Assembly (NCBI RefSeq): GCF_004114935.1
Contig: NZ_CP022221.1
Location: 2,067,001-2,131,000 of the forward strand
Length of the DNA: 64,000 nucleotides
Direction: 5' to 3'
Source of the DNA: Bradyrhizobium zhanjiangense
GTDB lineage: Bacteria > Pseudomonadota > Alphaproteobacteria > Rhizobiales > Xanthobacteraceae
A model generated the notes under the pieces. The model did not search any database and was not told the origin of the DNA. It saw nothing but the letters and a program-made list of their open reading frames with translations. Numbering within the stretch: the stretch's first letter is position 1; each line of letters opens with the position of its first letter. A program made the position numbers and the translations under genes. Positions 9,384 to 19,161 of the stretch are shown piece by piece.

Positions 9384-10080
9384 TTGAGCCCGGCGAACGA
9401 ACGTCAGGTCGACTCCACTCAGTTCGGACTGAACGAGGATCTCAGCACCTACACGCCCGACTTCTTGCAGGATGAGGGACTGTGCCGCGACGCCGGTGTT
9501 GCGTTCCTCTTTGCGCCGGATGCACAGGAAGTTTATCCGAGTCATTTCGAGACCTTAATTGAACCGTGCGACCTCGCCAAACCTCTGTACGGAGCCTTCA
9601 GGCCTGGACATTTTCGCGGTGTCGCGACCGCCGTATGCCAGTTGTTGAACATGGTGCAGCCCGACGTGCTGTTTTTTTTTGGCCAGAAGGATTTTCAGCA
9701 ATGCGCAGTCGTGCGTCGCATGGCGGTTGATCTCAATCTCCCAATCGAGCTCGTCACCGTACCGACCGTTCGCGAGCAGGATGGGCTCGCGATGAGCAGT
9801 CGCAACCGGTATCTCGGCAAGGAAGAACGTCAGCGGGCCCTTGCGTTCAATCGTGGACTCTCCGCCGCGCTCGATGAATTCCGCTCGGGAGAAAGGCTAA
9901 TTGCGGTCGCCAAGACATTTAGAGACATTTGACCGACTCCAGTATCTTGAACTTGTGGACGGTGACACGCTCAACGCCGCCGACAGTCCACTGCGACGCC
10001 CCGCGGCGCTTTGCGCAGCAGCCTACGTTGGATCGACCCGGCTGATCGACAACGTAATACTGGCGTTGCCAACTCCGTAG
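9384..10080 (+). pseudogene. panC: pantothenate synthetase (panC) relic
   Basis: PanC condenses pantoate and beta-alanine with ATP. Here TQFGLNEDLSTYTPDF, GAFRPGHFRGVATAVCQLLN, FFGQKDFQQCAVVRRM and DGLAMSSRNRYLGKEER match PanC blocks in order, including the AMSSRN (KMSKS-like) loop. The N-terminal 60 or so residues with the HIGH-like motif are missing. After about 9925 the frame shifts, and the normal C-terminus continues as YLELVDGDTLNAADS, RRPA and VGSTRLIDNV to a stop at 10078-10080. A run of eight T bases at 9671-9678 lies in the intact part. Truncated and frameshifted, so inactive. Confidence 0.9.
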
Positions 10081-10787
10081 CTCAATGCGTAGCCAACATT
10101 ACGCGGCATATTGAACTGGAAGAAGTGCTCAAGCCAACCGTTCCGACAGACGTGTCGATGTTAGCAAGGGCGAACTCCGAGCAGACGTTGTTCAGCGAGT
10201 TAGCGATCCGAGAGGGAGGCTTGCGGAATATTGTAGGACCGAGAACTTTGCGTCTGGCAAGGTCACAAGTTTCGCTGGGCTGCGACCAGCGAGCGTGTCG
10301 ACAAACCTTGGTATAGTGTTTTGCAGGCCATTCTATATTGCCCACTTACCTTTGTAGAGTTGAGCACCCGTCAGGTCGTTTGTACTTTCGATCTCGAACC
10401 CGGATCATTCGATCGACGGGGCGGCGCGAATCCCGAAGTGACGCCTTGCTAGGAGTCGTTGCGTTCCAATCAGGTGTGAGGACGAACATCTTGAGTCTGA
10501 CCGTTGTCCGGTTGCACGCAAAAAGACTAAGGGGCTGTGTCTTAAGAAGGTGCTCACTATTCGAGATCGCGATGAGTGATCAGAACAGCGCAACCAACCT
10601 TCATTCAAGCGACGAAGATGAATAAGCGGAGGATTGGGCACGCTATGCTCAGCAACGTGTGAGTCTTTAGAGTAGCCGATACGCTTCCCTCATACTACGG
10701 GCTTTAGCGCAGTCGCCGCATTGATGATCATTGCTGTACCGCAATTTGCTGGCGTATTTGCATCCCCCTCTGGAAATGCGAGTCAAG
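10081..10787. other. intergenic upstream of RND pump
   Basis: No recognisable gene; in particular no membrane-fusion protein or regulator gene, which usually precede an RND permease. A near-match to a sigma-54 promoter at 10309-10325 has the wrong spacing. Confidence 0.4.
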
Positions 10788-13700
10788 ATGGCATTTACCG
10801 AGCTTTTCATCAAACGTCCGGTATTGTCTATTGTCGTCAGTCTCCTGATCTTGCTGATCGGCTTTCGCGCGGCGACCGTACTTCCGATCCGGCAATATCC
10901 CAAGCTATCTAATACGGTCGTCAATATCACGACTTCCTATCCTGGCGCCTCCGCCGACATGATCCAGGGGTTCATCACGACTCCGCTGGAGCAGGCAGTC
11001 GCTTCCGCCGAGGGCGTCGACTACATCAGCTCCTCATCGGTGCTCGGTACCTCGACGATCCAAGTCTACATCAAGCTGAATTTTGATCCCAACGAGGCGC
11101 TCACCGAGGTGCTCTCCAAGGTCAACTCAGTCAAATATTTGATCCCAAAGGAATCAAACGATCCGGTCGTCACTAAGTCGACTGGTCAGACCACCGCTGT
11201 CATGTATATCGCGTTCTCCAGCGAGGAATTGACGGCAAGCGCGATCTCCGACTACCTCTCGCGCGTCGTGCAACCCGTTATGGCAACCGTCGATGGCGTC
11301 GCAGCGGCAGACATCCTGGGCGGTCAGAGTTTTGCGATGCGGCTATGGCTCGATCCTGCGAAAATGGCAGGGCACGGCGTGTCGCCGGCTGAAGTTTCGG
11401 CTGCAATCGCCGCTAACAACTTCCAGGCCGCGGCCGGCCAGACCAAGGGCAATTTCACTATCACCGATGTCACTGCAAACACGGATCTGCGGAGTGTCGA
11501 TGACTTCAAGCGCATGATCGTCAAAGCCAATGACGGCGGCTTTGTGCGCATGGAGGACATTGCCGTAGTCGAGCTTGCCGCGCAGACCACAGACATCAGC
11601 GTCGCCATGAACGGCGAACACGCGGTCTTTATCGGCGTTCAGGCGAGCCCGCAAGGCAATCCGCTAAACATAGTGCGAGGCGTTCGGGCCCTGTTTACAG
11701 ACATGGAGCGTAACTTGCCGCCGTCACTAAAGATGAAAGTGGCCTACGACTCCACCAAGTTCATTCAATCATCGATCGATGAAGTGGAGAAGACGCTCAT
11801 TGAGGCCGTCGTTGTCGTGGTGGTGGTGATCTTCCTATTCCTGGCCTCGCTGCGGTCGGTCATCATTCCTGTAGTCACTATTCCTTTGTCGCTCGTTGGT
11901 GTCTGCAGCATGATGCTGGCGCTCGGGTTTTCATTGAATCTTCTGACCCTTCTTGCCATGGTTCTCGCGATCGGTCTCGTGGTCGACGACGCGATCGTGG
12001 TGGTGGAGAATATTCATCGCCATTTAGAAGAAGGTGCGCCGCCTGTCCAAGCTGCTACGAGGGGCGCGCGAGAGATCGTCGGCCCCGTTGTATCCATGAC
12101 GATTACCTTGGCTGCGGTATATGCCCCAATCGGATTTCTCGGCGGCCTCACCGGTGCGCTGTTCCGCGAGTTCGCGTTTACGCTAGCCGGAGCGGTGATC
12201 GTGTCGGGCGTGATCGCTTTGACGCTGTCGCCGATGATGTGCTCGCTCTTCCTGCAGCGCGCTGAGGAGGGGCGGGTCGCAAGAGTTGTGAACCGGGGGT
12301 TCGGCGCCATGACACGATGGTACGGCCGCAAGCTCGACCGCTCGCTCGACTATCGTCCGATTACCGGGCTGTTTGCGCTGACCATGTTGGGCCTCGTCGG
12401 CTTTCTCTATATGAATATTTCCAAGGAACTCGCACCCGAGGAGGATCAAGGTATCGTATTCGCTCTAATCAAGGCGCCGAAATACGCCAATATCGACTAC
12501 CTCGACTACTACGGTACCAAGCTTGAGAAAGCGTTACAAAAATTTTCCGAGACTGATTTGAGTTTCGTGCTCAATGGCGTTAGCGGCCAGCAGAGTGGCA
12601 TGGCCGGCATGTTGCTCAAGCCATGGGACGAGCGCAAGCGATCATCGACCGCCCTACAGTCCCTTGTCCAAGCCGAGCTGTCGAAAATCGAAGGGATTAA
12701 CGCGTTTGCCTTTAGCTTGCCGCCACTTCCCGGCGGCTCTGGTGGCCTACCAGTGCAGATGGTGATCAATTCGACGCTTGGCTTCCAATCCGTCTACGAG
12801 CAAATGTCGAAGCTGAAGGATGCCGCGCGCAAGAGCGGTCTGTTCATGGTGAGCGACTCCGACCTCGAGTTCAACCAGCCGGTGGTACGAATCAAGGTTG
12901 ATCGATCCAAGGCCAACGAGCTTGGCATCACCATGCAGACCATCGGTAGCGCGCTCGCCACCTTACTTGGCGGAAACTACGTCAATCGCTTCAATTTGCA
13001 GGGGCGCTCCTACCAGGTGATCCCGCAGGTGCCACGTGAGGAACGCCTGGCGCCGCAAGCAATCGGGAGCTATTATGTGAAGACTGCGACGGGGGCGATG
13101 CTCCCGCTGTCTACCGTAGTCTCCATCGAGACTGCGACCGATCCGAACGCGCTCACCCACTACAATCAGCTCAACTGCGCGACCTTTCAGGCCGTGCCGA
13201 TGCCCGGCGTCACGATCGGTCAGGCTGTGGACTTCCTCGAAGCCGAAGCAAACAAACTGCCCGCAGGTTTCAGCCACGACTTTCTCGCCGACGCCCGCCA
13301 ATATGTGCACGAGGGTAACCAACTGGCGATTACCTTTGCTTTTGCAATCATCATCATCTTCTTGGTGCTTGCGGCGCAGTTCGAAAGTCTGCGCGATCCC
13401 TTCATCATCATGATCAGTGTGCCGATGGCAATCGTCGGCGCCTTGATCCCGCCATTCTTTGGCTGGGCGACTATGAACATCTACACCCAGGTCGGATTGT
13501 TGACACTGGTCGGGTTGATTTCCAAGCACGGCATCCTGATGGTTGAGTTCGCCAATGAGCTGCAGCTCAAGGAGAGGCTTGACCGTCGCTCGGCTATAGA
13601 GATGGCCGCGCGCGTCCGACTGCGTCCAATCTTGATGACTACGGCGGCGATGGTCACGGGCTTTATACCCTTGTTGACTGCAACGGGAGCTGGCGCCGCG

Positions 13701-13892
13701 AGCCGCTTCTCGATCGGGCTCGTGCTCGTCGCTGGCATGTCTGTTGGCACGCTGTTCACGCTCTTCGTGCTGCCGGCGGTCTATGTCGCGATCGCGTCCG
13801 ATCACCGTGCCGATGCGAGCTCCGGCCGCGCGAACATCGCCGACGAGCTCGACCTCACCGGCGCTGCTGATGCCCAGCTGGCCAAGCAATGA
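10788..13892 (+). CDS. RND-family efflux permease (AcrB/HAE1-type)
   Basis: 1034-residue inner-membrane proton-driven pump, normal length for the family. It starts MAFTELFIKRPVLSIVVSLL with the first transmembrane helix; large periplasmic loops follow TM1 and TM7. The proton-relay pair is in IGLVVDDAIVVVENIH, and the TM10 lysine is in VGLISKHGILMVEFAN. The C-terminal RLRPILMTT block is present. I chose the ATG at 10788 by family alignment; the frame is open upstream, with another in-frame ATG at 10776. RND pumps work with a periplasmic fusion protein and an outer-membrane channel, and neither is encoded nearby, so it must borrow partners or be non-functional. Substrate unknown; drug or plant-flavonoid export is possible. 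Confidence 0.92.
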   Translation: MAFTELFIKRPVLSIVVSLLILLIGFRAATVLPIRQYPKLSNTVVNITTSYPGASADMIQGFITTPLEQAVASAEGVDYISSSSVLGTSTIQVYIKLNFDPNEALTEVLSKVNSVKYLIPKESNDPVVTKSTGQTTAVMYIAFSSEELTASAISDYLSRVVQPVMATVDGVAAADILGGQSFAMRLWLDPAKMAGHGVSPAEVSAAIAANNFQAAAGQTKGNFTITDVTANTDLRSVDDFKRMIVKANDGGFVRMEDIAVVELAAQTTDISVAMNGEHAVFIGVQASPQGNPLNIVRGVRALFTDMERNLPPSLKMKVAYDSTKFIQSSIDEVEKTLIEAVVVVVVVIFLFLASLRSVIIPVVTIPLSLVGVCSMMLALGFSLNLLTLLAMVLAIGLVVDDAIVVVENIHRHLEEGAPPVQAATRGAREIVGPVVSMTITLAAVYAPIGFLGGLTGALFREFAFTLAGAVIVSGVIALTLSPMMCSLFLQRAEEGRVARVVNRGFGAMTRWYGRKLDRSLDYRPITGLFALTMLGLVGFLYMNISKELAPEEDQGIVFALIKAPKYANIDYLDYYGTKLEKALQKFSETDLSFVLNGVSGQQSGMAGMLLKPWDERKRSSTALQSLVQAELSKIEGINAFAFSLPPLPGGSGGLPVQMVINSTLGFQSVYEQMSKLKDAARKSGLFMVSDSDLEFNQPVVRIKVDRSKANELGITMQTIGSALATLLGGNYVNRFNLQGRSYQVIPQVPREERLAPQAIGSYYVKTATGAMLPLSTVVSIETATDPNALTHYNQLNCATFQAVPMPGVTIGQAVDFLEAEANKLPAGFSHDFLADARQYVHEGNQLAITFAFAIIIIFLVLAAQFESLRDPFIIMISVPMAIVGALIPPFFGWATMNIYTQVGLLTLVGLISKHGILMVEFANELQLKERLDRRSAIEMAARVRLRPILMTTAAMVTGFIPLLTATGAGAASRFSIGLVLVAGMSVGTLFTLFVLPAVYVAIASDHRADASSGRANIADELDLTGAADAQLAKQ

Positions 13893-14001
13893 CGATAAAT
13901 TCAATCCAGTTCGCTCAGTGTGGTGAGCGGATGAGCCTGCGACCGGGCGCTGGTTCCCCGATGCGTGACCCGACGCCGTTCGGATTGGGAAAGTTTAAGA
14001 A

Positions 14002-14892
14002 ATGCCTGAATTTGATGCTGCTATGTGGTTTCTGGTCGCAACGACGTGTTTTGCGGCCTTTGTAAATGGAGCCATCGGCTACGGCTTTTCCTCGCTCACT
14101 GTACCCCTTGCGCTGATTTTCTACACCAATCGCATTCTCAACCCCGCTATTGTCATCATCGAGGTCTTCGTCAACGTTTACGTCCTCCTCGTCAATCTGA
14201 AGGGCGTGCGGGTGGTTTGGAGACGAGTGTTTCCCGTCTTGCTTGGACTCTTGCCGGGCATTGCGCTCGGCGGCTATGCGTTGACCTCGCTCCAGCCGGG
14301 ATGGATCAAATTCGCCACCTACACGATCATTCTGCCCCTGATCCTGCTGCAAGCTGCGGGTTGGCGCCGCCCTATCGAAGCAAGCTGGCTGATCGGCCTG
14401 CCATTCGGGTGGATGCTGGGGCTCCTCTATTCGGTGACGACGATCTCCGGACCCCCCTTAGCGATGCTGTTTAACAACCAGGGCTTGGTCAAACACGAAT
14501 TCCGCGCCGGCCTAGCGTTGGTTCGCGTGGCGGAATCGAGCGTGACCGCCTTGGTCTATTATCAGCTCGGCTTGTTCATTTCCGAAAGCGGAAGCTTGTT
14601 CTATGTTTTTATACCCGGTGTCATGCTTGGCATCCCGCTGGGGTCCTACGTCATTCGGCGGCTCGATCCGGAGATATTCCGACGCATCTGTATGAGCTTT
14701 GATGCTTGGATCGTGGGCTTCGGTTTGTCACGGGTGCTGATCGAGATCGATTTAGTGCAGAGCGCCTGGGCTTATAGCGTAATGGCGGCGGCGATACTGA
14801 TCGATCTCTGCCTGCTATACTTGTTCCTTACTACGCACAGTCCGATTTGGTCAGAGCGACGGTCTCGGCGAACTGCGGATATAAGCGCTTGA
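14002..14892 (+). CDS. TauE/SafE-family membrane permease
   Basis: 296-residue integral membrane protein with about eight to nine hydrophobic helices. The N-terminal FVNGAIGYGFSSLTVPLAL and the central GWMLGLLYSVTTISGPPLA are the two repeat signatures of TauE/SafE (sulfite or sulfoacetate export, or other organic anions). Length is slightly above the usual 250-270. The start has GGGAAAG a little upstream. It follows the RND pump by about 110 bases on the same strand, so co-transcription is possible but there is no overlap. The substrate cannot be inferred; the dioxygenase at the left end could release sulfite if it were TauD, but it is 13 kb away. Confidence 0.85.
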   Translation: MPEFDAAMWFLVATTCFAAFVNGAIGYGFSSLTVPLALIFYTNRILNPAIVIIEVFVNVYVLLVNLKGVRVVWRRVFPVLLGLLPGIALGGYALTSLQPGWIKFATYTIILPLILLQAAGWRRPIEASWLIGLPFGWMLGLLYSVTTISGPPLAMLFNNQGLVKHEFRAGLALVRVAESSVTALVYYQLGLFISESGSLFYVFIPGVMLGIPLGSYVIRRLDPEIFRRICMSFDAWIVGFGLSRVLIEIDLVQSAWAYSVMAAAILIDLCLLYLFLTTHSPIWSERRSRRTADISA

Positions 14893-15664
14893 GCGATGGC
14901 GGCGGGCCCCTGGGTATCGAAATGCGCGCGCGTCCTGGTCCTGATCGACGCCCCCCTCTTCGGCGGCGACAATGATGGCATGGAAATCTGGTTTGATTGC
15001 CCAGTACGCCGGCGCCGGGAGTTCGGGATCGCAGGACAGCGCTGAACTTTTGGAGGCTGATGTTGCCGCCATGCCATTCGAAGTGGCTGTTGCCGGCGGC
15101 GACCGGCTAGTCCGGAAAAAACGAATGATTCGAGACACGACACATCAAGCGCGGCGCGGGGACCGTCTGGCCGCCTGAAACCAGGACGATCGAATATCGG
15201 GCCGACATTGACGGCTTGCGCATGATAGCGGTCCTCGTTGTATTGACCTCGCGGGTCAGCGCGGTTACTCGTGATGAGAGCTTCCGATTGTGCAAAAGCT
15301 GTCGGAAAACCGACGGCCGTGTTAGCGCGCCAATCATAGAGGCGTGGGGCGCCGTTGGCTTTGTAGGCTTTGCGACAGGTCATGTGAGCGTTGCGCCTCC
15401 GGCTGTCGCAGACCAGCAAAAACTGTCACCCGTATGGCTAGCTCATCCGGCAAAGATTAGCCGAAACACCGCATGCCGGGGCTCCACGATCATCCTATTC
15501 GTCGCTCGTCCTGTGATGTAGTCCAGTTTTTGTGACGGCATCGCATTTGCAGGGATGAAGAACGTCAACTTGAGGCCATCATCGTCGAGCCGCGCGCCGC
15601 TTGCAGGCGACGCACGCAGGATGAGGGGCGCCGCGCTCGCGAGCCCGTTCTCTCAGGAGCGCCC
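14893..15664. other. intergenic with acyltransferase scrap
   Basis: Apart from the 60-base acyltransferase-like scrap at 15186-15245 (listed separately), only broken frames are present on both strands. Confidence 0.4.
15186..15245 (+). pseudogene. acyltransferase-3 N-terminal scrap
   Basis: Encodes TIEYRADIDGLRMIAVLVVL, the signature N-terminus of OafA/NodX-type acyltransferase-3 membrane proteins (usually Y-R-x-DIDGLRAIAVL). The frame has a stop shortly upstream, and the similarity ends right after, so only about 20 codons remain. NodX-like enzymes acetylate Nod factors in some rhizobia, but the scrap is too short to say which acyltransferase it came from. Confidence 0.5.
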
Positions 15665-16807
15665 GTGATACCATCTGCCAATTGGTCTGCCGGCCTGCTT
15701 GGGACGCGGCTGACATTTTTTGTGGCCGGATTCGGCCTCGCGGCCTGGGCGCCTTTGGTGCCACTCGCCAAGGAGCGGCTCGCGGTGGATGACCGCATGC
15801 TTGGTCTACTGCTGCTCTGTCTCGGAACGGGATCGGTCATCGCGATGCTTCTGACCAGCGTGTCGAATGCGCGGTACGGCAGCAAGCCCATTATCCTCGC
15901 GGGTGGACTTGGACTGACGATCATCCTGCCGTGCCTTGCGATTGCCGACACACCTGTCAGGCTGGGTGCCACGCTGTTTGCTTTCGGCGTTTCACTCGGC
16001 TCGATCGATGTAGCCATGAACATTCATGCGATTGAACTGGAGCGCGCAACTGGCCGTCCATTGATGTCGGGCTTCCACGCCCATTACAGCATTGGGGAAT
16101 TCAGCGGCTCTGCCGCCGTGACCTCGTTCCTCTCGCTGCAGCTTGGCTCGCTTTTTTCGACGTTGGTCTGTTCGGCGTTAATGACGATCGCGATTGTGTC
16201 GGCCTGGCCGAGGTTGCTCGCGACGGGTTCGCGACAGCGGGGGCCATTGTTTGTCTTGCCCCATCGCAGTGTGTTGCTAATAGCTGTGCTCGCGGCTATC
16301 ACCTTTCTTGTCGAAGGTGCAATGCTCGATTGGAGCGCTTTGCTTCTCGTTGAGCGAGATCTTCTCGCGGAGGCGCAGGGGGGCATTGGTTGTATGCTCT
16401 TCTCAATCGCAATGACCGCGGGGCGTCTCAGCGGAGATGCCGTGGTGGCGCGAATCGGCGACCGTGCCACATTGGTGCTCGGGACTCTGCCGATCGTGAC
16501 AGGCTTCTTGGCTGTGGTGGCCGCGCCCGTTGCGTTGATTGCTATGGCGGGCTTCGCGCTTATTGGATTGGGTATTTCAAATGTTGTACCTGTACTGTGT
16601 CGAAGCGCCGGCAAACAGAACGTGATGCCAGCAGGCATAGCGATCGCGGTCATCACGACAGGCGGCTACGCGGGTATACTCGTCGGGCCAGCCGGCATCG
16701 GGCTCATCGCACACATGTTTGGCTTGCCCTTGGCGTTCGGGATGTTAGGCGCGCTCATGTCCATCGTTACGCTGTCGGCGAGGAGGATGATCACAGACAA
16801 TCGCTAA
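15665..16807 (+). CDS. MFS transporter
   Basis: 380-residue major facilitator with about 12 transmembrane segments, resembling the fucose-permease/YbjJ-like branch. GTG start with AGGAG six bases upstream (15654-15658), which fixes the start. LTFFVAGFGLAAWAPLVPLA forms TM1, and AMNIHAIELERATGRPLMSG is a cytoplasmic loop typical of this branch (DxxMN followed by ExxxGRPLMxxFHA). No regulator or enzyme gene beside it. It lies 310 bases from the convergent nolK gene. Sugar or small-molecule transport is likely; substrate unknown. Confidence 0.85.
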   Translation: MIPSANWSAGLLGTRLTFFVAGFGLAAWAPLVPLAKERLAVDDRMLGLLLLCLGTGSVIAMLLTSVSNARYGSKPIILAGGLGLTIILPCLAIADTPVRLGATLFAFGVSLGSIDVAMNIHAIELERATGRPLMSGFHAHYSIGEFSGSAAVTSFLSLQLGSLFSTLVCSALMTIAIVSAWPRLLATGSRQRGPLFVLPHRSVLLIAVLAAITFLVEGAMLDWSALLLVERDLLAEAQGGIGCMLFSIAMTAGRLSGDAVVARIGDRATLVLGTLPIVTGFLAVVAAPVALIAMAGFALIGLGISNVVPVLCRSAGKQNVMPAGIAIAVITTGGYAGILVGPAGIGLIAHMFGLPLAFGMLGALMSIVTLSARRMITDNR

Positions 16808-17117
16808 GGCATTGGGGGAGAGGAAAGGGCACCAGCACGCTTCCGGCGAATGATCGTCCATCGGCGTTTGAGACTTAGAGTCGATGAGCTCTCAACTGAT
16901 GGCAGCACATCTCGATCATCATCATTCTCCTTTTTCCTGCAAGTCGGCTTGCTGCGTCGTAGCTAGGATACACCGCGTCACTCGGGTTCTTGGCGGCCAA
17001 CTGAGGCGGTTGCTGACAATGAAAGTTCGTCAACTGCGAAGCAGGATTTATCGTTACGTGAGCGGCGAGTCCGCTAGGCCGGACGTTCACCGCCGATTGA
17101 TCGTAGGATCGGCCTCA
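16808..17117. other. spacer between convergent MFS and nolK genes
   Basis: No gene, and no clear terminator hairpin with a T-run was seen. Confidence 0.35.
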
Positions 17118-18095
17118 TTATCCGGGAACAAGCGAATCACTCTGGTGCCGTCCAGCGCAGTCAGCGCGATACGCCCGGTATGCCAGCTGAATGCCGTCCA
17201 CGAGCGAGGTCGTGGCGCGCCAGCCGAGCCCGGACAGCCGACCCACGTTGAGCAGCTTGCGCGGCGTGCCGTCCGGGCGCGACGTGTCGAAGCTGATTTC
17301 ACCGCGAAAACCGACGGCGGCCGCGACCATGAGTGCGAGCTCGGCGATGCTGATGTCCTCGCCGGTACCGATATTGACGAGTTCCGGCGAGGAATACGTC
17401 TTCATCAGATGGATGCAGGCGTCGGCAAGATCATCGACATAGAGGAATTCGCGGCGCGGCGTGCCGGTGCCCCACACCACGACTTTGCCGCCACCCGAAA
17501 TCTTGGCCTCGTGGAAGCGGCGGATCAGGGCGGCGACGACGTGGCTGTATTTGGGGTGATAATTGTCGCCGGGGCCGTAGAGATTGGTCGGCATCACGCT
17601 GATGAAATCGGCGCCGTACTGGCTGCGATAGGCCTGGGCCATCTTGATGCCGGCGATCTTGGCGATGGCATAGGGTTCGTTGGTCGGCTCCAGCGGGCCG
17701 GTCAACATCGAATCCTCTCGCAGCGGCTGCGGCGCCAGGCGCGGATAGATGCAGGAGGAGCCGAAAAACATCAGCTTCTCGCATCGATTGGCATGCGCCG
17801 CCTGGATCACGTTGCTCGAAATCGCCAGATTGTCGTGGAGGAACTCGGCGCGCAGCGTGTTGTTAGCGACGATGCCGCCGACCTTGGCGGCGGCGAGGAA
17901 CACGGCCTGCGGCCGCTTCGCGGCAAACCAAGCGTTCACCGCGGCCTGGTCACGCAGGTCGAGCTCGCTGCGCGACGCCGTCAAGAGATCGGCCTGTTCG
18001 CGTGCCAGCCGGCGCATAAGCGCCGCGCCGACCATGCCGCGATGGCCCGCAACGAAAACCGTCTTGCCCTTCAGTTCAAACGCCGTGCTTGCCAT
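17118..18095 (-). CDS. nolK: GDP-L-fucose synthase (NolK)
   Basis: 325-residue short-chain-dehydrogenase fold enzyme that epimerises and reduces GDP-4-keto-6-deoxymannose to GDP-L-fucose with NADPH. The N-terminal nucleotide-binding motif is [16 protein letters not shown]. Catalytic Ser is in FFGSSCIYP, and the Tyr-Lys pair is in [18 protein letters not shown]. It overlaps the upstream noeL by 20 bases, so the two are an operon. In Bradyrhizobium, GDP-fucose is the donor for NodZ, which adds fucose to the reducing end of Nod factor; nodZ is not in this window. After AYRAY the tail ([16 protein letters not shown]) looks unlike the family's usual end, suggesting a late frameshift that does not touch the active site. 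GC content looks higher than in the surrounding DNA. Confidence 0.9.
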   Translation of the reverse strand: MASTAFELKGKTVFVAGHRGMVGAALMRRLAREQADLLTASRSELDLRDQAAVNAWFAAKRPQAVFLAAAKVGGIVANNTLRAEFLHDNLAISSNVIQAAHANRCEKLMFFGSSCIYPRLAPQPLREDSMLTGPLEPTNEPYAIAKIAGIKMAQAYRSQYGADFISVMPTNLYGPGDNYHPKYSHVVAALIRRFHEAKISGGGKVVVWGTGTPRREFLYVDDLADACIHLMKTYSSPELVNIGTGEDISIAELALMVAAAVGFRGEISFDTSRPDGTPRKLLNVGRLSGLGWRATTSLVDGIQLAYRAYRADCAGRHQSDSLVPG

Positions 18096-19161
18096 TGGCC
18101 GTGCCCTGCCTGGCTTCGACGAGATCGCTGGCGACCATTTCCTTCACCAGTTGCGAGAACGGCGTCTTCGGAGCCCAGCCGAGCTTCGCGCGCGCCTTGC
18201 TGGCGTCGCCGATCAGGAGATCAACCTCGGTCGGACGGAAATAGGTCGGGTCGATCTGCACCAGGGTCTTGCCGGACGCCTTGTCCACGCCGACCTCCTC
18301 GACGCCCTTGCCGCGCCATTCGATGTTGCGCCCGACCTCGGCAAACGCCAGCTCGACGAACTCGCGGACCGACCGCGTCTCGCCGGTCGCGAGCACGAAG
18401 TCGCCGGGCTCGTCGACCTGCAGGATCCTGTGCATGCCCTCAATATAGTCGCGGGCATGGCCCCAGTCGCGCTTGGCGTCGAGATTGCCGAGATAGAGCG
18501 TGTTCTCGAGGCCAAGCTCGATGCGGGCGACGGCGCGGGTGATCTTGCGCGTCACGAAGGTCTCGCCGCGGGTCGGGCTCTCATGGTTGAACAGGATGCC
18601 GTTGCTGGCGAACATGCCATAGGCCTCACGGTAGTTCACCGTGATCCAGTAGCCATAAAGCTTGGCGACGCCGTAGGGCGAGCGCGGATAGAATGGCGTG
18701 GTTTCCTTCTGCGGCACCTCTTGCACGAGCCCGTAAAGCTCCGAGGTCGAGGCCTGGTAGAACCGCGTCTCCTTTTCCCTGCCGAGGATGCGGATCGCTT
18801 CCAAAAGGCGCAGCACGCCGATTGCGTCGGCGTTGGCGGTGTATTCCGGGCTCTCGAAACTGACCTGGACGTGGCTCTGGGCGGCCAGGTTATAGATCTC
18901 GGTCGGCCGGATCTCCTGCACCAGCCGAATCAGATTGGTCGAATCCGTCATGTCGCCATAGTGCATCAGGAACGGCACGTTGCCGGCATGCGGATCCTCG
19001 TAGAGATGATCTACGCGCGCGGTGTTGAACGAGGACGACCGGCGCTTGATCCCGTGCACGGTGTAGCCGAGACCGAGCAGATATTCGGCGAGATATGCGC
19101 CGTCCTGCCCGGTGACGCCGGTGATCAGCGCAACGCGCCGCTTTGAATCCTGAGCCGCCAT
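18076..19161 (-). CDS. noeL: GDP-mannose 4,6-dehydratase (NoeL/Gmd)
   Basis: 361-residue enzyme converting GDP-D-mannose to GDP-4-keto-6-deoxy-D-mannose, the first step to GDP-L-fucose. NADP-binding [19 protein letters not shown] and the [15 protein letters not shown] loop are diagnostic of Gmd. Catalytic residues lie in QASTSELYG and [12 protein letters not shown]. Length is normal. It is first in a two-gene unit with nolK. I saw no convincing nod box upstream. Chromosomal gmd genes for surface polysaccharide are near-identical in sequence, so the symbol noeL rests on the nodulation-gene context; gmd would be equally correct biochemically. Base composition is visibly richer in G+C than the flanks. 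Confidence 0.9.
   Translation of the reverse strand: MAAQDSKRRVALITGVTGQDGAYLAEYLLGLGYTVHGIKRRSSSFNTARVDHLYEDPHAGNVPFLMHYGDMTDSTNLIRLVQEIRPTEIYNLAAQSHVQVSFESPEYTANADAIGVLRLLEAIRILGREKETRFYQASTSELYGLVQEVPQKETTPFYPRSPYGVAKLYGYWITVNYREAYGMFASNGILFNHESPTRGETFVTRKITRAVARIELGLENTLYLGNLDAKRDWGHARDYIEGMHRILQVDEPGDFVLATGETRSVREFVELAFAEVGRNIEWRGKGVEEVGVDKASGKTLVQIDPTYFRPTEVDLLIGDASKARAKLGWAPKTPFSQLVKEMVASDLVEARQGTANGKHGV

Noticed and set aside
10309..10325. TGGTATAGTGTTTTGCA as sigma-54 promoter for the RND pump
   Set aside because: The GG and GC are eleven bases apart instead of ten, and the start codon is more than 450 bases away.
12963..13904. 313-codon frame opposite the 3' part of the RND pump
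   Set aside because: Shadow frame; sense protein is conserved throughout.
16884..19146. Long open frames (552 and 465 codons) opposite nolK and noeL
   Set aside because: Antisense shadows of high-GC genes; their products are Arg/Ala-rich and family-less, while the sense strand encodes clear enzymes.
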